Part shown: positions 1 through 13,000 of the stretch, piece by piece
Position numbering within the stretch: the first letter of the stretch is position 1
How the letters are laid out: every line of letters starts with the position of its first letter
Source: Nematostella vectensis
Taxonomy: Eukaryota > Cnidaria > Anthozoa > Actiniaria > Edwardsiidae
Direction of reading: 5' to 3'
Length of the DNA: 64,000 bases
NCBI RefSeq assembly: GCF_932526225.1
Contig: NC_064034.1
Location: 13,528,887 to 13,592,886 of the forward strand
The notes under the pieces: generated by a model
Database searches by the model: none
What the model saw: only the letters and a program-made list of their open reading frames with translations
What the model was told of the DNA's origin: nothing
Translations under genes and position numbers: made by a program

Positions 1-397
1 ATGATAGAATTTAAATTGAATTTCTATTTTTATCACATCATACCTAAAACAGACCAAAACGTGAAATACAAATTGTGTATTAAAGATTCTCTTGTATTTT
101 GCTGACATTTTGGCTTTATTATTCTCTATTCGAATAAGTTCTGTTCTCCAGTTCTCATTTGGTTTGAATGTTTGTAAACAAAAGAACATTCGAATGAGTA
201 TGTTTCCTGTACGAAATTATATTTTTGTCCGAATAATACTTCAAATGTGCAAAGCACAGACCTTTAACAGCCTCTTTTAGGATAACAATCCAATGCTTTA
301 TAACAAGCTCTGATTTTCCAGTCATAAAGCCAATGTAGAAAACCAAACTTTAAAAAGGAAAAGGTTAAATCTATCGCCTTTCGTGACGAGCAGCATT
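1..397. other. 5' flank of the first gene
   Basis: AT-rich sequence in which no coding exon, repeat or clear TATA box could be supported. It probably holds the promoter and 5' UTR of the PAN-domain gene that follows. Confidence 0.4.
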
Positions 398-1629
398 ATG
401 AAAAATTACCTTTTATTTGTTTTCTTATTTTCTATCTTGAAGAGCTGTTGCTTGTACAACACTTTTACGGTACAAAACGCAGTTTCGGCGAGAAACCCGT
501 TAGGAAGCTACCCGGCCATCGACTGGCTTGAATGTCTAAACATCTGCTCTGAAAAATCTTCATGCATTTCTTACAACTTTAGAAACGACGGTGACGAGGA
601 AACCTGCATTTTGTACAACTATGGATTCCAAAATGCTTGCGAGGCGAAGGAAAAGCTTATATTTAAAGATGGATTTGTATTTCAGCAAATCAGAGAAGAA
701 ATGGTATAAGTATATGATGTTTACATTGCATTTTTCTTTTATTGAAAACATAGTTTTATTACTGTGACAGCTTATATATGTGTACATTTTGGATTTATTT
801 ACAGTTGGAAGACATTTTCTATCAGTATGACCCATCAGAGAGGAAGACTTCAGCGGAAATAGGTAAAAATGTCGCAAATGTGCGAGTTGGTTTGCACTTT
901 CATGAGAAAATAAGAAAATAAATTAGATGAAGTCAGTAATTAGTCAAGTGATTTGCTGGTATTTTAGTATTTTCAAAACGTATTTTATAAATTAAGCTTT
1001 CGAAAAATATAATAAAGTTGCTGCATTGCAGAATTGTGTAAAAAAAAAGGCGCGAAAAATTTGAAAAAAGTAATGTGCGCAATAATTTTCGAATGTCTCC
1101 AAAATGTCGAAGCATAGGAGCATAGGGCAGAAGTTTTAGAGCGACGGGCGCTACAGTGGCCTCCTTTTCGTTGAATCCTCTTTTTTGAATCCTTTTTTTT
1201 TTTTCAGAGCAAGGATTAATTTTATCCATATCATGCAGCCAAGCCGTCCTCATCTATGTAGACGATAAACAGGTTGGCAAATCAACAACTTGGTGTAACC
1301 GAAAAATCACTCAGTTCATCATACCCGAAGATTCACGGATGGTTGCATTAGAAGGAGTGGACTTTGGTCGTTTACAACCCGGGATCATTGCATCACTAGG
1401 CAACCAGATTGTGACTGACAGCTCGTGGAAGTGTAGCGTTCATCCAACATCTGGTTGGACGAGTTGGGGTTTCAACGACGCGTTGTGGCCGGCTGCAAGT
1501 GTGTATTGGAATTTATCAAATCCCATTGAATTGCTGCCGGTTAAAGAGGGATTGACGGATAAGGCGGAATGGATTTGGACTGCAGATACCAATTCAAGGC
1601 ACGTTTATTGTAGACGAAAGATACGCTAA
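398..1629 (+). CDS. Secreted PAN/Apple-like domain protein, three exons
   Basis: Predicted exons are 398-703, 805-862 and 1208-1629, joined at GT-AG introns (phases 0 and 1) to give 261 residues. The start is the ATG at 398; the open frame runs slightly upstream but has no other ATG. Residues 1 to about 18 are a hydrophobic signal peptide. Residues about 20-100 have the cysteine spacing of a PAN/Apple module (ECLNICSEKSSCISYNF, then CILY and a later C), a fold that binds proteins or sugars. A 58-nt exon forms a linker. The last exon encodes a tryptophan-rich beta-type domain ending WIWTAD..HVYCRRKIR, a C-terminal signature I associate with secreted cnidarian lectin-like proteins. Function is not established; an extracellular binding or matrix protein is the inference. 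A likely poly(A) signal AATAAA lies at 1856. Exon calling is fairly sure, the domain name less so. Confidence 0.75.
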
Positions 1630-1994
1630 TCATTCCTAACCATTGGCCAATTTTTTGTCCGTATATCATATAGTTCTTAACTCTATGCACCATAGAAAGG
1701 ATCGCGAATATAAGACAGTAAAGAAGGTTTTTTTCCCAATTTTTAATATACCTTGCTTAAATAGGGGAAAAAATAACAATTAAAATTGAGTTCTAAGTTG
1801 AATGCGGTAGTTTTTTTGTGGATCAAACGCATTTGTATTGCTTCAATCCCACAAAAATAAATTTGTTATTCCCTGTAAATAATGGATGACCAAATTAAAT
1901 TAAAAAAAAAACACAGTGCTTATGGAATGTTTGTTTCGACTGATCAACGCTATTCACCAGCTGAAATTGAGAAATAACGCACACTAAATCCTTC

Positions 1995-2825
1995 TTGCAC
2001 TATTTTTACCCGGTTTTCCTCGCTGTGTTTACCCGGTGTTTTTCGCTATGTTTACCCGGTGTTTCTCGCTATGTTTACCCGGTGTTTCTCGCTGTGTTTA
2101 CCCGGTGTTTTTCGCTGTGTTTACCCGGTGATTTTCTTAGCGTTTACCCGGTGTTTTTCGCTATGTTTACCAGGTGTTCCTAGCTGTGTTTACCCGGTGT
2201 TTTTCGCTGTGTTTGCCCGGTGTTTCTCGCTGTGTTTACCCGGTGTTTTTCGCTGTTGTTACCCGGTGTTTTTCGCTGTGTTTACCCGGTGTTTTTCGCC
2301 GTGTTTACCCGGTGTTTTTCCCTTCGTTTACCCGGTGTTTTTCGCTGTGTTTACCCGGTGATTTTCGCAGCGTTTACCCGGTGTTTTTCGCTATGTTTAC
2401 CCGGTGTTTCTCGCTGTGTTTACCCGGTGTTTTTTGCTGTTGTTACCCGGTGTTTTTCGCTTTGTTTACACGATGTTTTTTGCCGTGTTTACCCGGTGTT
2501 TTTCCCTTCGTTTACCCGGTGTTTTTCGCTCTGTTTACCCGGTGTTTTTTCGCTGCGTTTACCCGGTGTTTTTCGCTGTTTTTCGTTGTGTTTACCCGGT
2601 GCTTTTTCGCTGCGTTTACCCGGGTTTTTTTTGCTTTGTTTACCCGGTGTTTTTCGCTGTATTAACCCGGTGATTTTCGCTGCGTTTACCTAATGTTTTA
2701 CGCTGTGTTTAAACGGGTGTTTTTCGCTTTGTTTACCCGGTGTTTTTCGCTATGTTTACCCGGTGTTTTTCGCTATGTTTACCCGGTGTTTTTCACTGCG
2801 TTAACCCGGTGTTTACCCGGCCGCT
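1995..2825. repeat. Minisatellite, 23-bp unit, about 36 copies
   Basis: Tandem copies of a 23-bp unit around TTTACCCGGTGTTTTTCGCT, with point variants and a few indels. Because 23 is not a multiple of 3 and the unit lacks stops, long open frames appear in all + phases; these are not genes. It lies about 365 bp past the end of the PAN-domain gene. Confidence 0.95.
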
Positions 2826-3164
2826 GTATATATATAGACTGCAATTTGAAGTGGAACATGCAAGATTATGGGCTGCATTTATAGGGATTTATATTTACCG
2901 AGCGCGGTAGATAGATCCTCTGTTCTAGTTATCCTAAAGCCCCTGGCTCCCATTATAACGGTCACATACATTCGCGTGATATGATTTATCTTCTCCGATA
3001 AAGCAAACGAAATGAGCCCAATTTCAGACACACGAAGTTTGGGTTTAGAAACAACCAAATCACCTTGCTTCATTATAAAAAAGAATACATTCTTAGCCTG
3101 ATATGACACACATCGGCTTTTATACGTAGCGAAACCTCCACTAGTCTCACTAGTCTTCAAAGCC
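2826..3164. other. Intergenic DNA between minisatellite and palindrome
   Basis: No supported gene. A minus-strand frame here includes a short piece (MGARGFRITRTEDLSTALG) that vaguely recalls thiamine-diphosphate enzymes, but it is too short to call. Confidence 0.4.
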
Positions 3165-3304
3165 CCATCCTCGGGGACCCAGGGCGTCGCGGAGATTGGG
3201 CACACAGGGAGCGCGGCGCAAGAAAGAAACAGGCTGTTTCTTTCTCGCGCCGCGCTTCCTATGTGCCCTATCTCCGATACGTCCTAGGTCGTCGCCGAGG
3301 ATGG
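3165..3304. repeat. Long loop-less palindrome
   Basis: Arms 3176-3232 and 3234-3290 are reverse complements at about 49 of 57 positions, with a single central base at 3233. Beyond them, 3165-3174 pairs with 3295-3304 (CCATCCTCGG against CCGAGGATGG). It lies about 100 bp upstream of the MFSD3 start codon, so it may sit in that gene's promoter or 5' UTR. It could be a fold-back or MITE remnant. Confidence 0.85.
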
Positions 3305-3409
3305 CAAAGCCCTTATTGTCACGCAGGCCTCCACGTGATCATCTTATTTCATCACACAATGTATCAGAGTGGTGTCACGTTACTGGTAGCTCAAGCTGCT
3401 CTTATACCC

Positions 3410-6090
3410 ATGGCCATGGCGGACGCAAGGCACGTATCATTTCACGTCTTTATCTTCATTCTGTATATCCTTCAAGGTGGCTTATACGGTCTGCAAACAA
3501 GGTATCTACCAGTCCTTCTACGGAAAAGCGGAACATCACTCTCTTTTATCAGCTCGCTTGGCCTTGTGACGCTTATTCCTTGGGTTATTAGGCCGCTTTG
3601 GTCCCCAGTCATCAACCGGTTTTCTCCACAAAGGCTCTTACAGGGATGCATGGTCGGGATTGCGGGATCACTCTTACTTGTACCTCTATTCCTTCATTCA
3701 AGGGCTTTCCTTGTGGTCGCATTTCTACTCAACGTTTTCTCTTCAGTGAAGGATTTAGTTGTAGGTTCGTTATCGCTGTCGCGGTCAAGTGAGGTTAGTT
3801 CCATAGCGACCATAAAAATAACTGCGTATAAACTCGGGGCGCTGTTAGCAGGCGGCGGGGGACTATGGCTTCTCCCTTCGCTCTCCAATACCGGAGAACT
3901 TTTCAACTCAATGGCACTTATTTATATCGTTGTTATGATCTCAACTAGACGAAGAAATTCCTTAATTGCTAAACAGGAAGTAACAGGAAGTTCTCACTTT
4001 GCGAATTTCCGTCACGCGATCTCTGAGGATACTTACGTCTCGACATGCTCATCGCCCGGTACATTGTGGTTGCTGGTGTGTCTTATTATTTATAAGTTTG
4101 CGTCTCACGGCTCGAACATGATGTTCACGATGGCGCTTGTTGATAAAGGCGTGGCCGTGTCAAATATCGGACTAGTGTCCGGGATTTTCGGACATGTGGT
4201 GTCTCTGGCGATTGCTGGTTTAACTGGGACGATACTTGTATCAAGTCGGTAAGTACGATAGTAAAAAATATTTATTATTTCTTAAGCGCAAAATTAACAA
4301 ACAGAGTTATGATCAAATCAGATTGATTCGATCATGGCCATAGTCAAGTCCCAAGAAAATGAACAGAATAAATGACGGCAAAATGTTTAAAAAAGAAATA
4401 GTCAGTATTATCATCATTTTAATCATCAGCAGAAGTAGTAGCACTTATTTGTCATCATCAACATTTCTAAATAGATATTTATGGTTTGCAAAACAATTTA
4501 AAAAGTGTGTTGTTCTCTTTCGTATTTTTATTAAGGACAAGTGTGACAGCAGTCCAGCTTCTGGTGTCAATATCAGGCGTCGTCTCAATCCTAGTTCAGC
4601 TATTAACCATATTCGGCCAGGAAGCAATACACGAAAATCTAGGTATGTAAATATTGTACACCCAAACTAGAGAGTTACGACATTCTCAAGCTCACGGCTT
4701 CCAATCCTCCTAGTTGCATTATGTCTTTTTTCTATGTAGCCGGGACGAGATTATGGTCGTTCTGTGGGTGGTTTAAACGTTTTTAAGGTGACAGATAAGG
4801 TATATTTGCCGAGGTGTTGCGCAGTTATAGGTATATTTGCCGAGGTGTTGCGCAGGTATAGGTATATTAGCAGGTGTTGCGCAGCTATAGGTATATTTGC
4901 CGAGGTGTTTTGCGCAGGTATAGGTATATTAGCAGGTGTTGCGCAGCTATAGGTATATTTGCCGAGGTTTTGCACAGGTATAGGTATATTTGCCGAGGTG
5001 TTGTGCTGGTATAGGTATATTTGCCGAGGTGTTGCGCAGTTAAAGGTATATTTGCCGAGGTGTTGCGCAGCTAAAGGTATATTAGCAGGTGTTGCGCAGC
5101 TATAGGTATATTTGCCGAGGTTTTGCACAGGTATAGGTATATTTGCCGAGGTGTTGTGCTGGTATAGGTATATTTGCCGAGGTGTTGCGCAGCTATAGGT
5201 ATATTTGCCGAGGTATTGCGCAGCTATAGGTATATTAGCAGGTGTTGCGCAGCTATTGGTATATTAGCAGGTGTTGCGCAGTTATAGGTATATTTGCCGA
5301 GGTGTTGCGCAGCTATAGGTATATTTACCGAGGTGTTGTGCAGGTATAGGTATGTTTGCCGTGGTGTTGCACAGCTAAAGGTATATTATTAGCAGGTGTT
5401 CTGCATGTATAGGTATTTATACAACGACACTCGTAAATCGCGTTCTCTGATTGGTCAATGGTACATGTGTTTTTAGAGGGCACACGCACGCTTGGCGTCA
5501 GCGCGTTTCTCAAAATTAGATAGAAACGTAAGGAAACATGTTCTTTGTTGTAATAAAACAAATAGATCTCATTTATTATGTGCGTCACGCAACTCGACTG
5601 CGTCTCGTTGCGTACTTTTTTGTTGATGACACGCTGTGACGTCATCTGTACATCTATTAGAGGACAGACGTACGCAAAAATGATATCTATTTGGTAAATA
5701 ACGTGTACGTTTTGGTGATTGAAAAGGATAAGCCATGTTCTATTGTGGGTAACGGTTTACTCGCCAACCCTAAGAGTTTTTCTGATTGTTGTTTCACGGC
5801 TTTTTGCAGTTTTTATATCCTTCGCACTTCAACATGTTGTGCTCGGAGCAGAAGCCACGCCAATGTACACGCGAATACTACAAGTCACTCAACAAGCGCC
5901 CACTCGGACTCAGGCTACCCTCTATTCGATCTTTAGCACGGTAGAGACCGTCGGTGTAAGACTGGGCTTGGCCGCAGCTGGCGTGCTTGCAGAGCATGCC
6001 GGGTACAGGGTAGGGTTCGCTGTTTCTCTTTGGGTATCTGTGGTGGTTGTTTTGATGTTTTGCTTCCCTCCTCAAGAAAAAAACAAATAA
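3410..6090 (+). CDS. MFSD3: MFSD3-like major facilitator (SLC33-type) transporter
   Basis: A multi-pass membrane transporter of about 400 residues; human MFSD3 has 412. The best-supported exons are 3410-4248, 4550-4642 and 5810-6090. The N terminus carries ILQGGLYGLQTRYLPVLLR, like QGLPYGLQSGLLPVLLR of vertebrate MFSD3. The third exon carries LQHVVLGAEATPMYTRI and QAPTRTQATLYSIFSTVETVG, matching the MFSD3 TM10-11 region. Exon 2 reads VQLLVSISGVVSILVQLLTI, a membrane span. MFSD3 is related to the acetyl-CoA transporter SLC33A1; its substrate is unsettled. Oddities: the exon 1 donor (GTAAGT at 4249) is phase 2 while exon 2 needs phase 1 in its hydrophobic frame, so a micro-exon, another donor or a 1-nt sequence error is implied. 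Exon 3 may start further upstream, since in-frame hydrophobic residues continue before 5810. The start could instead be ATG 3359 or 3416. Confidence 0.87.
4795..5420. repeat. Intronic minisatellite, about 29-31-bp unit
   Basis: About 20 copies of a unit built on GGTATATTTGCCGAGGTGTT followed by GCGCAGCTATA, with a shorter variant (TATATTAGCAGGTGTTGCGC). It lies in the intron between MFSD3 exons 4550-4642 and 5810-6090. Open frames across it, including one on the minus strand, are by-products of the repeat. Confidence 0.93.
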
Positions 6091-6370
6091 CAAACGGGAG
6101 ATCCGCGTCAGCAGGAGACATCAGGAGTGAAAGAGGTATTTGTGACTCCAAAAAATTATCATAAATCATACTTTACCATTAGAATGTTGATGCAAAGGGA
6201 AAAGCTTGTATATGTAATGAAAATAATTAAGTGGGGAAGAACAAATTTTTGTATTGAAAGTCCTAAACATTTCCTTACTCACAATTTAAATCTCATAATT
6301 TTAGTGACACAGGATTTTTCTAAACATGCTGCTAAATGTCTACAGCTCTCAGTTTACGAAACTATCACAG

Positions 6371-7070
6371 TAAATTGTCTTCCTAGTGAGTTCAAAGTAT
6401 TGTATATTGTGGAGAAAGGACAAGCGAATCCAATTTGAGCTTTGTAGTAGGCATAGAACGTTTTTCCTTGCTTGTATATACTATAAAATCGTTATCGAAG
6501 TGACACTGAATTTTATCTCCTACAACTGTCTACAACTGGACTAAATGCCCGACAGTTTCCAATTTATTCAAATAAGCCAATAATTTGTAAACCAAGTAAG
6601 TTCAAAGTATCCTATATTTGTCGAGAAAGAGCAAACGATTCTAAATTGAGCTTTGCTGTCGAAATTGAATGCTTTTACTTGCTTGTATACACCATAAAAC
6701 CGTCATCAAAGAGACAGTAGGAATTTCCTATATTTTTTAAGAAAGGGAAAGTGAATCTAAGTTGAGTAGTTTCGGTGTCGGTATATATGGGATGTTTGCT
6801 GAATTGTATCATTTTTCTGTTCATTTAAATCGGGTCAACAAAGCTTAATTCAGATTCCCTTGACCTTTTTTGACAAATATAAAATACTTTGAACTCACTA
6901 GGAAGACAATTTGCCGGACATGAAAGCTCTATCGAAAGGGTAAGAATTTCTGACTTGATGTTAGTTTTAGTAACATATTTCCATGTGCATGTGGAAGTTG
7001 TGGACTTCAAAACTGGTTGGAATCAATCCTTTTAGATATCCTATACCGGTCGAGAAAACAAATTCGGGGA
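6371..7070. repeat. Diverged repeat family with one inverted copy
   Basis: Position 6371 onward (AATTGTCTTCCTAGTGAG, then TTCAAAGTAT) recurs in diverged direct form near 6591 and 6731, weakly near 7036, and inverted at 6841-6915. The outermost copies face each other like terminal inverted repeats of about 75 bp around a 545-bp span. It is probably an old non-autonomous element that duplicated internally. Confidence 0.65.
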
Positions 7071-10000
7071 AAAAGTCGGGGGAAAAAACAAGAAAAAATA
7101 ACTAGAAAGTTGTCGTCGTCTCATGCTCGCTGGCCAATAGAGACGTTCGAGGCTCTGGAACTAGGGTAGGAAGAAAGTAGAGAAAAAAGTACGCGATCCT
7201 AAAACAACGAACACGATCCAAACAAAAAATGACCAAGATCCAAAAAATTGCACGCGATCTACAATGGCAATTCCCGGGCTCCGTAGATTTGCCTTAGATG
7301 TTCGAGTTATCGCAAACTTAATTGCATTTTGGTCTCTGTGATACGTATGTGAACTACTTCGTTGCCTGAAAGCGGGTCTTTTGTTAAGATTCTGGGGTGA
7401 AAGTGCAGTAAATAATTGCGCTTGCGCATACCATCACTAATGAAAATGGTGAAAATCGTTCAGGTAAAGGTTTGTTTTCATGGGCTGACAGCTATACCGG
7501 TGCTGTGGAGGCAGATTACTCTGTAATAGTTTATATGGGTGATGTTTAGCCAGTGATGATTTCAATCGTCTTTTTCACGGCTCTGCTAACAATAAAAGAG
7601 AGTTTGCCAGACGGTAAAAAGTACCGGTACAGGCACCCGCTTGTGTTACTTTATTTTATTTTTTTATGCTATCCCGCTAATGACAAGGACTTTAAAATTC
7701 CCGTTTATATTTTTTCTAGGGTTATCGTACCTCAGCCTTTCAAATTTTTTATTTATATCTTTTTTCCTTCTAATCTTGAAACCATATTTTGCGGTTTCGT
7801 CTTTCTAGTATCACTAGATTAGAGCAATCATTGATTCTGTTTTGTGTCTGTTTGCTATGCCCGTTTTGGCTTTTCTTGTCCTTTTAAGTCATTGACAGCC
7901 TAAATACTACTATTACTTTCATTACTGTTCAAATGAGTGGAGAAAGGCAAATATGCACATCTCACCGGAGTGACACCGATAGCTTCATGAAAATGTGACA
8001 GGAAAAACGCCCTAAAAGGTGTTATAAATGAAACGTTAGATTTATTGATTGGAAAGTCGCCTGGAGCGTTTAAGAACATTCCCTTACAATTGATAAAACG
8101 TAAAAGAAAGTAAGTTTACACTTATTGTTAATTACGCTTTCAGCATGCATTCCTCTATTATCGAGTCGTTTATACAGCTTGTGGTTGGTTGGGTGAAGTG
8201 TAGGATTGGAGACGTGTACCGCTATCTCTCCCGCCCGCTATCACTAACAGCTTACATCTTCCAATAGCGGGATGTCAGGAACTGGACACAATTTGTTTTG
8301 CTGTCTCCCGAAGATTTAATTTCCTGAACGTAATTACTCCAAATAATTGATTGGGATTTTAGTGCATACAAAGAGTGTTATATATAAAGAAACGGCGATC
8401 GCCTTTCAGTGCAAATTGGAATCTTCAATAAGCATTGGTAGTTCATTCTCAACATTTCTGGCACGGTAGGGCATTGTATTATAATTTTTAAATCTTTTTT
8501 TAGGGTCTATTTCTAGTATAGCTTACAGTGCTAGAGGTAATTTGCATTTAGACCGTTTTTTTTTTTTTTGCTATTTTGTTTGCACATACTTTTTTTCTCA
8601 TAATCGAACCTCTGAAGAGACGACTGAATACAACACCCATATGATGGTTTTAAGGTGCTATACACAGTGCTCTAGCACTGTGTCAAGTCATTTTAGACGG
8701 TAGAATTGCACGTACTTTGTAGGACATTTTTTACTCCTGTTAAAAGAAACTGAAATTGTTTAACAAGGAAAATATCTCTTTTCGAAATGTTAATAAGATA
8801 AGATAATAAAACCAATTCTATGCCTTTTTTAGACCGGTTAAATTACACTTACTTTTGTGGAACATCTCACACTTTTATCACAAGCAGTAAAAGGAATTCA
8901 AAATGGTAAACTTCTCTCTCCGGAATGAAATGCCGCTATTCTCAGTAGGGTACCTCGAAAAAGAGTATAAATTTTCAAGCTCAAAAGATATTGAAAAGAG
9001 AGAGCATGTCTAAAACGTTTCGCTTCACAAAAGTGGAATATTGAGTCAATTTCAAAACAGGGGACTCCAAGCTCCATCTTTTGTCAAAAATCTCCCCAGA
9101 AAAATAAACAGACTCCATTATCATTTCATGTACACCCCATGGCTGTTTACATTCATCACAAAAGGTAACACTACTATGTTAAATTTACATTATTTGGCAC
9201 GAGGAAATTAGAAAAAATATCCCCGCAGAATAAAAGTCTATTGGTTGGGATGAGAGTTTGTTTATCTTGCTAGATTGTTTCATGGGGTGTGTTTGATTAG
9301 TCGAAAGCTCCGAATTGTGTGATTTCTTCAGGTAATAAGAAAATAATTTTGTTTCAAATTGGCTTTAAAAAGAGAGATGAAACATTTTGAATATTACAAA
9401 GGAAAAAGGGCGTAAATAAGGTTTGTTAACAATGTTTAGCGTTGGTGGCCTCTGTGTCACGGGCGCGGATCAAAATCTTTCATCACCTGAACCAGAAGTT
9501 AGGCACGCATATCTAAAGAAACGCCTTTCTAAAGCTCAGGGTGGAACCTTAGGTCAGCACCAAGGTACTGAGGTACAACCCCGCTCAAGATAAAGACAAC
9601 TATTGAAGAGCAACAGCATCTCCCCCCTTGGCCGCGCAAATATTGGCATATAATTGCATAAAATTACCTATCAAAAAGATTAAAACTATATCTATCTTAA
9701 CATGGAGTTTCAATACTTTTTTTTTTTCAATTAAATGGAAGGCTATTTCATTAAGTCAGTGTGAGTATATCAAAACAAGAGGATATTTCATTTATTATTT
9801 GAAAACAAACGAGGACTTTAAGGTGAAAAGAAAGATAATGTCTCTTAGTGTTCCGAAATTGCTCCACATTTCTCAGACATATCCGCGACAAAAAACGTCG
9901 GCTCGGTGTGATGTGGGAACAAGGAATCGCTCTGGTCAAAACTAAGACAACTTAATGAGTATAATTTATTGTGGGAGGAAAACAGATTTAAGTAAATGTA

Positions 10001-13000
10001 CACCCACTTTTAAATTACGGGCTACCAAACGACGCCTAATCGTCTCGTCAAAATGGAATCGTGTGCCGCGTGAGCGCACGATTTGACTCAATACGTCTGC
10101 TTCTTGACAAACCACTGACATCTTTTACCAGCATGCCTTGATTCTGACAAAGTATTTCACCTTTTGGTAAATAGAGTCTACAAATTGACTTGTATTTTGC
10201 TTTTGCTGCACTTACTAAAACTTGTGCCGATCGTGTGAGGTGCCTCCACGTGAATCAAAAATAAAAAGAGAAAATTATAAAATAATTCAGGTAAATATTT
10301 TTACATCAATGAAACTAAAGCCCCCGTGCTTTATCCGGGATTTGCAATAAAACTCACAATCCGTTGGTTGGGCTGCTACAAACAAATGTAATCAAACGGT
10401 TAAATGAAAATCCATTTAGTTTCCTACCGTTCAGCTTTATTGTTTTAGCGGTTACTCTTTGTTGAATCTTAAACGTTTCTCGATAGCTAATTGGAAAAAA
10501 GCCTCATTGTTTTGCCAAATGTGTTTACAAAGAAAACCACTCCACCGCAAAATGTTCAACAGAAATTTTGTGCATAAAAAGGGATTGAAACATCAGGAAA
10601 GGCATTTGAAAGGTGAAGGTAGAAGGCGACAGTTTCTTCTTTGCGCTGCGTCTAAAAGGTAGGCTTCAGCTCAACGAACTCACAGTCGTAATTGCCTTTA
10701 CAGTTAAATAAGTATTTAAACTAATATATATTCTCCAATTACTTAAACCTTGGTCTTTCAAACGAATACATATATTTTTCCAATTGCTTAATCCAAGGCA
10801 ATATTTAAAAAAAAAATTAACGAAGATGAAAGTAATAGTTACAGATGCGCATTTTGCAGTCTTTGAAAAACTGTCAGCGGTATACACACGTGGCATGCGC
10901 GCTAGAAGTTATTATGTTTTAGGAATTTCTTTTGAATTTTAAGGTAGTTTTTTTAAGTAAGAGTTTTATATTTGAGCGATAAATTTTTCACCCTTATACT
11001 CTAACATATGTTTGAGACAAATCACAAAGAGCAATGGCTACCCTCAACCAAAGCAGTTGTAGCAGCAGTTATTTACGCAATGGAAATAATAAACATTTTC
11101 TTTTATAGTTTTTCATCAAAACACTGATATTAAAAATAGGTTCTTAAACACAATTTAAACATCCTCGGCTCGAGGGCCAAAGTCTAAATAACAAGACTAA
11201 AATGGAAAGGAATCAAAGGAATTCAAAGTTACCTAACTTCATTTGAGATGTTCGCACAATGTCATTGGACTCTATGTTTTATTCGACTTTTTAGCGACTC
11301 GTCCAGATTTCCTGTTGAAAATGATTGTTTGGACTGCGATTTGTGGTGCTCATTTGCCAACAATGATAGCAGTTTTGTATTATTTGTCATGCTTAAGTTG
11401 GTTTTGGCTTGATTTTTTCCGTATATGATTTCGTTTTCTTTTCTAGTAATGAAATATTTACCAGAGGCTTCAAAAAAAAGTAATAAAAAGCCTCTGCTCT
11501 ATTTCCCACGCCCTTTTATCTCTTGTCGCAAAGCGTATGAACTTTCATTTGCTTTCATCAAACCCCACGGACCTCATCCATGACCCCCTAGCCAGTAAGC
11601 CGGAGATAACTTTGGTTTACAGGGTTTTTGGGCATTTTTCTGTTTTTTTTTTTCTTGTTTCCTTGTTTCCTGACATCTCTTTGGGGAAACCGTGCCTTTT
11701 TTTCAAATGTTGCCTTTTTCTTTTTCTTTTTATGTATTACAATTATCTCGGGACAAAAAGGCTGAACGTCTGTGGGTGTAATTATGTTCAACATGTTTTT
11801 GCAGCTGTAACTAGAACTATGAAAACAATTTTTTATTGGTTTATTAAGCCCCGAGGTTTGAACAGTGATTTGTAAATATGCTCAAAATATAAAGTCTTTG
11901 TAAATATAACATAAAGAATACTCACGCGTTTTATCTTCGTTCTGATTCGTATAGTTTTGTTTTCGTTACTTGCTGTTTAGGAAGTTTTACATTTTCCTAT
12001 GAGGTCTAAGAAAACCCCTATGTTTTGATTAAACAAATGTAATATTTGTTACCCTTAAGGTCTGTTTTATTTTTGAATGGCCATTTCGTATTTTTTCGTC
12101 TTTTAAAATTATTTCTTTTGAAATCATGTTTCAGTATTAATAAATGTGATAGAAATATCCCTTAGGCCGTTGAAAACACTTGTAAATTCTAAAACTGTTA
12201 GGCTGCCATCTGTAAACCCCTTTTAGAGGCACACGAATAAACGAATGGAAATTGTAAAACTTTTCATCACTTTGTTGTTTCATTCACCAATTGTCACTAA
12301 TCTTAGGATTTTGGCTCCTGATTGGCGTCGAATAAAAGGTGTTAATAACAGACTTTCTAACGTCTTTTTTGTGAGTGGTCTCGGCCTGTCTGTTGATTGG
12401 AAAACGAGTGTTTGCTCTGTAACCAAAGACAGTGCGAGAACAATGCCTGTAGCTGACGATGGTGCGAGCGCGCGCCAATGGGGCAGGGAAGGAGGAAATC
12501 CCCCATCCTCCGATAGCATATCGATGTCATTTGGTGGGAAATCCGACAAAACGTTGGGGGGAGATTTGAAAGAAAATCGTCTCAGGTTTTTGATCGTTAT
12601 CACTTTGTACTCGATACTGAAAAGATTACTTATATAACCTTAAGAAAACCCTTATTACAGTATACTAGCTTCTCTTTTAGTCAAATTAAATATGTTAGTG
12701 AAATTCCACAACGCGCAAATTTGAAACCAAATTTATACATGTCTTTGAAGTTATTTCCATGTTCAATACAACTAAAAATTGTTTTCGTTAATCAAAACCC
12801 TGCAAGCAGTGTTAAATAATATAACTTATATCATTTCCAACTAGATCTTTTTTATACAACGAATAACTGCGTTCGGACAATTGATCTGATATACAGATAA
12901 CTTTCCATGAACAAAAGAATGAACAATATGATTGTCAGTAGACCGATACATAATTCATTGATTTAGAATGCATCGAGCAGCTGCTTTGTCATTTCTTTTT

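Noticed and set aside
1995-2884. Leucine/cysteine-rich frames
   Set aside because: Generated by the 23-bp minisatellite in all three + phases.
2893-2970. Minus-strand fragment MGARGFRITRTEDLSTALG, like thiamine-diphosphate enzymes
   Set aside because: Under 20 residues of weak resemblance, with no matching neighbouring exon on either side.
12245-12637. 130-codon + frame overlapping a 107-codon minus frame
   Set aside because: Both strands are open over the same DNA, there is no domain, and no splice or promoter context was seen.
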